Origin: TMED27 sp964350435
Lineage (GTDB): Bacteria > Pseudomonadota > Alphaproteobacteria > Micavibrionales > Micavibrionaceae
NCBI GenBank assembly: GCA_964350435.1
Contig: CAYGJS010000030.1
Location: forward strand, 1-24,885
Direction of reading: 5' to 3'
DNA length: 24,885 nucleotides
Shown here one piece after another: positions 20,648 through 24,885 of the stretch. The notes under the pieces are model-generated. The model ran no database searches. It saw only the letters and a program-made list of their open reading frames with translations, and was not told where the DNA came from. The position numbers were made by a program, and so were the translations under genes. Position 1 is the stretch's first letter. Each line of letters begins with the position of its first letter.

Positions 20648-23458
20648 TTAATGCGCCGCCGCCCAGCTTGTGCCTGAACCGGCCTCGGCCTCTAAGGGCA
20701 CCGAAATCTCTACGTCCATAATTTTAAACGCATTTTCCATCACGTCCTTAACAAGGTTTGACGTGGCGGCCAGCTCTGCCTCTGGCACCTCAAAAATCAA
20801 TTCATCATGCACCTGCAAAAGCATTTTTGCGTTTAAACCTGCGTTCTGTATGGCCGCAGGCATTTTTGCCATCGCAATCTTCATGATGTCCGCGGCCGTT
20901 CCCTGTATCGGCGCATTGATCGCCGCACGCTCTGAACCGCCCCGCTGGGCAGGGATTTTTGCGTTGATATTGGGCGTAAAGCATTTGCGGCCATACAATG
21001 TTTGCACATATTCGAGCGCGTGCGCTTCTGATTTTTTCTCTTCCATATAGTCCCTGATCTCGGGAAAGCGTGCCAGATAACGCTGGATAAAATCATTGGC
21101 CGAGCCGGGGTCACAGCCCAGCTGTTTCGCCAGCCCCCAGCCCGAAATGCCGTATAATATCCCGAAATTCACCGCTTTGGCACGGCGGCGGGTTTCCCCG
21201 TCGACCTGATCCAGCGGGATATCGAAAACCTGAGAAGCCGTGAGGGTATGAATATCCACCCCGTCTTTAAAAGCCGCCTTCAGAGCTTCGACCCCCGCCA
21301 TTTCGGCAGCCAGTCTAAGCTCAACCTGCGAGTAATCCACCGAAAGCAGGGTGCACCCCTCATCCGCAATAAACGCCTCGCGGATTTTTCGTCCGTCTTC
21401 GGTGCGGATCGGGATATTTTGCAAGTTCGGATCGCTGGAGGCCAGGCGCCCTGTGCTGGTTCCCGTCATAGCATAAGATGTGTGCACCCGCCCTGTAGCG
21501 GGGTTAATCTCATCCTGAAGCGCGTCGGTATAGGTGGATTTCAGTTTCGAGAGCCCGCGCCAGTCCAGAATCTTCTGCACAATCTTATGTCCTTGCGCCG
21601 CTAGATCCTCAAGCGTTTTGACATCTGTCGAATGCTGCCCTGTTTTCGTTTTTTTGCCCGCATCCAAGCCCATCTGATCAAACAGAATCTCCCCGATTTG
21701 CTTGGGCGAGGCGATGTTAAACGGTGTCCCCGCAAGCGCATGGATATGCTCTTCCAGATCGGCAATCCGCTTGCCGAAATCCGCGCTCATTTCCCGCAAG
21801 ATCGCGGGATCAACCTTAATGCCCTCCAGCTCCATTTGCGCAATGATCGGGATCAATGGCCGCTCGATATTCTCATACACGCTGACCATTTTTTCCGGCA
21901 CAAGGCGGGCTTTTAAAATATGATAAAGCCGCAAGGTCACATCCGCATCCTCGGCGGCATAGTCCAAAGCCTTCTCGATGTCCACATGATCAAATGTCAC
22001 CAGCGATTTCCCGCTTCCTGCGACGTCTTTGAAGGGAATAGGGGTGTGCCCCAGATACATTTCCGACAGAGCGTCCATAGAATGCTTATGCGATGATCCG
22101 TCCAGCACATAAGACATCAGCATTGTATCATCGCACGGATGAACATGGATGCCGTGCTTCGCAAATATCTGCCAATCATATTTCATATTATGCGCGACCT
22201 TCATCACGCAAGGGTCTTCCAGTAGGGGCTTGAGCAAGGAAATAACTGTATCCATCTTTAATTGCGGAATATCGGAGCCTAGAGAATCTCCCAGCAAATC
22301 AGCTTGCGCTGCCACATGCCCAATCGGAATATAGGCGGCCTTGCCAATCTCGCTCGCAAGCGATATCCCAACCAGTTTTGCTTTCGCGGGCGTCAGCGCT
22401 GTGGTTTCAGTATCGATACAAACCGTACCGTTTTTATATGTGGCCTCAATCCAGCTTTGCAGTGTTTTCTCATCATTGATAAGAGTATAAACATTCTCCG
22501 CTATATCGGGCTGTTTCTCTTGTTTAGGCAATTCGGCGGGAGAGTCTTGCTGTCCTGCCGCTTTTTGCGGGGTTGAAACCGCGTCCCCGCCTAAACGCTT
22601 TATAATCGAATTAAATGCATGCGCTTGCAAAAACGCCATCAGCTCTGGCTTATCAGGATCATGCGATTTCAAATCCTCAATCGAAACGGGAAGCGGCGCA
22701 TGGGCATCGAGACGCACCAGCTTTTCCGAGAGCCGGGCATGATCGGCATGCTCAATCAATTTCTCGCGGCGTTTGGGTTGTTTGATCTCCTCGGCGCGTG
22801 CCAAAAGTTCATGCAAGCCGCCATACTCATTGATCAATTCAGCCGCGGTTTTAATGCCAATACCGGGAACGCCGGGAATGTTATCCGTGCTATCGCCCGC
22901 CAAGGCCTGCACGTCGACAACGCGCTCAGGCTTCACACCGAATTTTTCGATCACGTCCGCCTCGCCAATCCATTTATTCTTCATGGGGTCGAGCATTCGC
23001 ACATTTTCATTCACCAGCTGCATCAGGTCTTTATCCGAAGACACAATCACGACTTTCTTTCCTGCGTCCGTCGCTTTCTTGGCATAGGCGGCAATCAGGT
23101 CATCGGCTTCATACCCCTTAAGCTCAATCGCAGGAATATCAAACGCCCGCGTGGCCTCACGCACCAAAGGGAATTGCGGGATCAAATCCTCGGGGGGAGC
23201 TTCCCGGTTGGCCTTATATTCGGGGAACAGATCATTTCGAAAACTTCCCCCGGGAGGATCAAAAATCACCGCCAGATAGGGCGCGTGATAATCCTTCAGC
23301 AGCTTCAAAAGCATTTGTGTAAAACCGAATACGGCGGAAACCGGAACGCCGTCCGGGTTCGTCATCCCGCCGCGCCCGGAATAGGCCATGGCAAAATACG
23401 CCCGAAATATGAATCCCGAGCCGTCTACGAGGTAAAGTTCATCTTGTGAATCAGGCAT
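20648..23458 (-). CDS. polA: DNA polymerase I
   Basis: Product of 936 aa from ATG 23458 (PDSQDELYLVDGSGFIFRAY). A TTG at 23500 would add 14 residues, but neither start has a good ribosome site. It fills gaps and removes RNA primers in replication and repair. The 5' nuclease domain (1-300) has YLVDGSG, YEADDLIAAYA, VVSSDKDLMQLV and GDSTDNIPGVPGIG. The 3'-5' exonuclease is intact by motif: CIDTETTAL, KVAHNMKYDW and YAAEDADVTLR keep the DEDD acids. Polymerase motifs are LLSVDYSQVELRLAAEMAG (A), RRRAKAVNFGILYGIS (B) and LLQVHDELIFEV (C). A strong minus-strand terminator ends about 55 bases before its start, so it needs its own promoter or readthrough. Confidence 0.97.
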   Translation of the reverse strand: MPDSQDELYLVDGSGFIFRAYFAMAYSGRGGMTNPDGVPVSAVFGFTQMLLKLLKDYHAPYLAVIFDPPGGSFRNDLFPEYKANREAPPEDLIPQFPLVREATRAFDIPAIELKGYEADDLIAAYAKKATDAGKKVVIVSSDKDLMQLVNENVRMLDPMKNKWIGEADVIEKFGVKPERVVDVQALAGDSTDNIPGVPGIGIKTAAELINEYGGLHELLARAEEIKQPKRREKLIEHADHARLSEKLVRLDAHAPLPVSIEDLKSHDPDKPELMAFLQAHAFNSIIKRLGGDAVSTPQKAAGQQDSPAELPKQEKQPDIAENVYTLINDEKTLQSWIEATYKNGTVCIDTETTALTPAKAKLVGISLASEIGKAAYIPIGHVAAQADLLGDSLGSDIPQLKMDTVISLLKPLLEDPCVMKVAHNMKYDWQIFAKHGIHVHPCDDTMLMSYVLDGSSHKHSMDALSEMYLGHTPIPFKDVAGSGKSLVTFDHVDIEKALDYAAEDADVTLRLYHILKARLVPEKMVSVYENIERPLIPIIAQMELEGIKVDPAILREMSADFGKRIADLEEHIHALAGTPFNIASPKQIGEILFDQMGLDAGKKTKTGQHSTDVKTLEDLAAQGHKIVQKILDWRGLSKLKSTYTDALQDEINPATGRVHTSYAMTGTSTGRLASSDPNLQNIPIRTEDGRKIREAFIADEGCTLLSVDYSQVELRLAAEMAGVEALKAAFKDGVDIHTLTASQVFDIPLDQVDGETRRRAKAVNFGILYGISGWGLAKQLGCDPGSANDFIQRYLARFPEIRDYMEEKKSEAHALEYVQTLYGRKCFTPNINAKIPAQRGGSERAAINAPIQGTAADIMKIAMAKMPAAIQNAGLNAKMLLQVHDELIFEVPEAELAATSNLVKDVMENAFKIMDVEISVPLEAEAGSGTSWAAAH

Positions 23459-23511
23459 GTCATAAAGTGGCGCATCGACAAGGATGTGTCCAGAGTTCAA
23501 AACGGAGTGGG

Positions 23512-23548
23512 CAAAAAAATCCCCGAAGCGCGTTATAACGGCTCGGGG
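23512..23548 (-). terminator. Strong intrinsic terminator immediately upstream of polA
   Basis: On the minus strand, CCCCGA (23548-23543) pairs with TCGGGG (23526-23521), enclosing the palindrome CGTTATAACG, and is followed by ATTTTTTT (23520-23513). This is a textbook Rho-independent terminator reading towards polA. It must end a transcript coming from 23549-23900, or act as an attenuator ahead of polA. Confidence 0.8.
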
Positions 23549-23632
23549 GAGGAAAGTTGGGGGTGAAACCGGCTTTGAAAGGGCTACAGGGGGGCGAGCC
23601 CGATCAAAGCAAACGGCTTCGTGGGGAATCTT

Positions 23633-23737
23633 TTATGTGGGGCATAAAAGAATTCGTTGGGAAAGGAACTCATTTTGGGAAATTTGTTGCGCCCGTGAAT
23701 TTTGTCGACGCGCAATGTGGCTATCAATAGCTCTCAT
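23633..23737 (-). CDS. Candidate small ORF (34 aa) in the rlmB-polA gap
   Basis: ATG 23737 opens MRAIDSHIARRQNSRAQQ and the frame ends at TAA 23635-23633. GAGGG lies nine bases upstream. The product is polar, Gln/Arg/Ser-rich, with one cysteine near the end; I recognise no family. It sits inside a unit with a near-consensus promoter and a strong terminator, which is the main reason to list it. The transcript could equally be a non-coding RNA. Confidence 0.3.
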   Translation of the reverse strand: MRAIDSHIARRQNSRAQQISQNEFLSQRILLCPT

Positions 23738-23757
23738 ATGTATACACCCTCTTGTTA

Positions 23758-23818
23758 ACGTTCACCGTTTATCCGGAAGACCCCTTTTTAGGGTTATTTG
23801 TTTTTCCGAAGCTTTTTT
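23758..23818 (-). other. Structured 5' segment of the orphan transcript
   Basis: Just after the predicted start site the minus strand holds nested complementarity: a GGAA-type arm (near 23805) with TTCCGG (near 23775), enclosing ACCC and GGGGT around TAAAAA. This would give a compact hairpin ahead of the small ORF. The exact fold was judged by eye only. Confidence 0.3.
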
Positions 23819-23826
23819 ATAATTAA

Positions 23827-23856
23827 ATTGTACCGCGCTTCAGGGTGAGATGTCAA
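23827..23856 (-). promoter_or_regulatory. Near-consensus sigma-70 promoter in the rlmB-polA gap
   Basis: On the minus strand, TTGACA (23856-23851, perfect) is followed by 18 bases and TACAAT (23832-23827, 5/6), giving a start near 23820. It is the best promoter seen in the window. It reads towards polA, but the terminator at 23512-23548 comes first, implying a transcript of about 300 bases. The rest of 23501-23902 holds the small ORF and terminator listed separately. Confidence 0.6.
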
Positions 23857-23902
23857 AAATTAGAGATAAATTTTATACAAACTTCAGATTTCATTAATGT
23901 TT

Positions 23903-24715
23903 TCAGGGCTTTGTGCTAAGCGCATAGAGCGCCACGGCGGCCGCATTGGACACGTTGATGCTCGGCATCGGCCCGCTCATCGGAAGGCGCAGGAGTCCGT
24001 CGCAATGATCTTTAACAAGGCGGCGAATCCCCGGCCCTTCCGCGCCAAGAACAAGGGCGGTTTTTCCTGCAAATGACTTCATGCGGGTGATGTCTTCGCC
24101 GCGCTCATCAAGGCCATAAACAAAGAACCCGCCCGCCTGAAGCTCCTCAATACTGCGTGAAAGATTGGTTTGATAGGCAACCGCCACGTGCTCGATCGCG
24201 CCGCACGCCGTTTTCGCCAATACGCCGCCCAGCTCTGGCGCATGTTTCTTCTGCATCACCACGCCCTGAACGCCAAAAGCGCAGGCACTGCGCAATATTG
24301 CCCCCACATTATGCGGATCGGTCACTTGGTCGAGGATCAGCACCGTAAAATTCTCTGCGCTTGCGGCCTTAATCACCAAATCCTGCACACTGGTTTCAGG
24401 CAGAGGATCGCACGCTATGCCGATGCCTTGATGCACCGCGCCGCTCGGCAATGCGCGCTCAAGATCGTGTTTTTGAATTATGGTCGGGGCAGGGCGGCTA
24501 ATCCCGCTTGCGGCCTTAAGTGCCCGCGCCGCGTCTAGCGAAGTCACATAAAGGGTGTGAATCACCCGCTCAGGGTTGGTCCACGCCGCCTCAACAGCGT
24601 GCGTGCCGTAAAGATCAACCCGAAGCCGCGCGGACTTTACTTCTCTCGGCCCTCTGTCTTTGGGTGCATGGGCGGAAGGGGCGCCCTGCTTGGTCTTACT
24701 CTTTCGATGTTTCAT
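23903..24715 (-). CDS. rlmB: 23S rRNA (guanosine(2251)-2'-O)-methyltransferase RlmB, TrmH/SPOUT family
   Basis: Product of 270 aa from ATG 24715; a GTG at 24787 would add a non-conserved segment overlapping the tRNA promoter region. It methylates a peptidyl-transferase-loop guanosine of 23S rRNA. A basic N-terminal tail (MKHRKSKTKQ, then KDRGPREVKSARLR) leads to the substrate-binding domain starting LYGTHAVEAAWTNPERV. The SPOUT motifs are VTDPHNVGAILRSACAFGVQ (motif 1, with Asn and Arg), LVLGAEGPGIRRLVKDHCD (motif 2) and LPMSGPMPSINVSNAAAVAL (motif 3). Other TrmH-type 2'-O-methyltransferases (for example for tRNA) are possible, but the N-domain fits RlmB. It is divergent from tRNA-Tyr. Confidence 0.9.
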   Translation of the reverse strand: MKHRKSKTKQGAPSAHAPKDRGPREVKSARLRVDLYGTHAVEAAWTNPERVIHTLYVTSLDAARALKAASGISRPAPTIIQKHDLERALPSGAVHQGIGIACDPLPETSVQDLVIKAASAENFTVLILDQVTDPHNVGAILRSACAFGVQGVVMQKKHAPELGGVLAKTACGAIEHVAVAYQTNLSRSIEELQAGGFFVYGLDERGEDITRMKSFAGKTALVLGAEGPGIRRLVKDHCDGLLRLPMSGPMPSINVSNAAAVALYALSTKP

Positions 24716-24780
24716 ATGACAGCTATCGCCTTTGGCAACAAAAAAGTAAAGGGTTAAGCAAGTTCTGCCGCTAAAGGTTC

Positions 24781-24809
24781 TTGACACAGCCCTTAAAAAA
24801 CGGTTTTTT
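24781..24809 (+). promoter_or_regulatory. Possible promoter of the tRNA-Tyr gene
   Basis: A perfect TTGACA (24781-24786) lies 44 bases before the tRNA. The position 17 bases further on reads TTTTTT (24804-24809), a poor -10, so only the -35 is convincing. The spacer is occupied by a long palindrome. Confidence 0.35.
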
Positions 24810-24813
24810 AAGG
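24791..24813. other. Perfect palindrome between rlmB and tRNA-Tyr
   Basis: CCTTAAAAAAC (24791-24801) and GTTTTTTAAGG (24803-24813) are perfect 11-bp arms around a single G. The palindrome lies between the -35 hexamer and the tRNA start, where a repressor or DNA-bending protein could bind. The one-base centre is too tight for a normal RNA hairpin unless the inner pairs open. Confidence 0.6.
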
Positions 24814-24830
24814 CCGCTTCATTATCCCAT

Positions 24831-24885
24831 GGAGGGGTGGTCGAGTGGTTAAAGGCAGCGGATTGTAACTCCGCCCGCGCAAGCG
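24831..24885 (+). tRNA. tRNA-Tyr (anticodon GTA), 3' end cut by window
   Basis: The acceptor 5' strand GGAGGGG (24831-24837) is followed by TG and a D arm (GTCGAGTGGTTAAAGGC). The anticodon stem GCGGA/TCCGC encloses the loop TTGTAAC, anticodon GTA, decoding UAC/UAU. The next bases (CCGCGCAAGCG) begin the long variable arm expected of bacterial type-II tRNA-Tyr. The T arm and acceptor 3' strand lie beyond the window. GTA is one of the four GUN anticodons that receive queuosine at position 34, which links it to the que operon in this window. Confidence 0.92.

Noticed and set aside
22619..23449. Long plus-strand ORF (276 codons) opposite polA
   Set aside because: Antisense shadow of the 5' nuclease part of polA; no start signals and no recognisable motif.
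23459..23500. TTG-initiated extension of polA
   Set aside because: The 14 extra residues are not typical of PolA N-termini and no Shine-Dalgarno supports TTG 23500, though ATG 23458 is also weak.
23521..23760. RNase P RNA, tmRNA or 6S RNA in the polA upstream gap
   Set aside because: GAGGAAAGT on the plus strand recalls RNase P, but the other conserved RNase P segments, a tmRNA tag or tRNA-like ends, and a long 6S-like hairpin are not seen.
23484..23822. 112-codon plus-strand ORF in the rlmB-polA gap
   Set aside because: It runs antisense through the terminator and promoter of the minus-strand unit, has no clear ribosome site, and its product is Arg/Trp/Cys-rich with no family look.
1..24885. 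CRISPR array, insertion sequence or prophage
   Set aside because: No regularly spaced repeats, no transposase or integrase, and no phage structural genes are visible on either strand.

Overview
This window reads as chromosomal DNA of a Gram-negative bacterium, most likely an alphaproteobacterium. The protein flavour supports this: a TorF-type porin, a HAMP-MCP with the DEIGDMAASVQVF signature, a NodT-type outer-membrane efflux lipoprotein, and a DWNGT-type HAD hydrolase. Base composition is moderate. The lineage is an inference from recognised families, not a database result. I see no prophage, transposase, integrase or CRISPR array.

Layout, left to right. (1) Positions 1-5973 (+) hold the 3' end of a probable TetR/AcrR regulator followed by a tripartite RND efflux operon: periplasmic adaptor, HAE1-type inner-membrane pump and outer-membrane channel lipoprotein. 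(2) Positions 6167-8784 (-) hold a small secreted protein and a methyl-accepting chemotaxis protein. (3) Positions 8881-10667 (-) hold a TorF-like porin behind a Fur-box-like site, plus an envelope methionine-sulfoxide reductase (MsrB) and exported thioredoxin pair. (4) Positions 10859-13710 (+) hold a possible leader peptide, a fold-III ornithine/lysine-type decarboxylase and a sodium:solute symporter that appears to start on ATT. (5) Positions 13723-16064 (-) hold a complete, tightly packed queC-queD-queE-queF operon for preQ1. It sits behind a promoter and a leader that folds like a class-I preQ1 riboswitch. (6) Positions 16124-19683 (-) hold an SDR oxidoreductase, pheS without pheT, a HAD hydrolase, and rplT and rpmI. 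(7) Positions 19811-23458 (-) hold an alpha/beta hydrolase with a glycine at the usual nucleophile position, and polA. (8) Positions 23512-23856 (-) look like an independent short transcription unit between rlmB and polA. (9) The window closes with rlmB (-) and, divergently, the 5' part of a tRNA-Tyr gene (+).

How the genes work together: the efflux genes form one drug/solute exporter. QueD, QueE, QueC and QueF carry out successive steps from dihydroneopterin triphosphate to preQ1; GTP cyclohydrolase I and the later Tgt/QueA steps must be encoded elsewhere. The putative riboswitch would let the end product shut down translation of the operon. MsrB and the thioredoxin probably form an extracytoplasmic repair couple. 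rpmI, rplT, pheS, polA, rlmB and tRNA-Tyr are housekeeping information-processing genes.

Most notable observations: the preQ1-I-like pseudoknot with an enlarged loop; an apparent ATT start codon; a short ORF just ahead of the decarboxylase; a promoter-to-terminator orphan unit upstream of polA; and a palindromic dispersed-repeat-like element that supplies the last codons and stop of the HAD gene.
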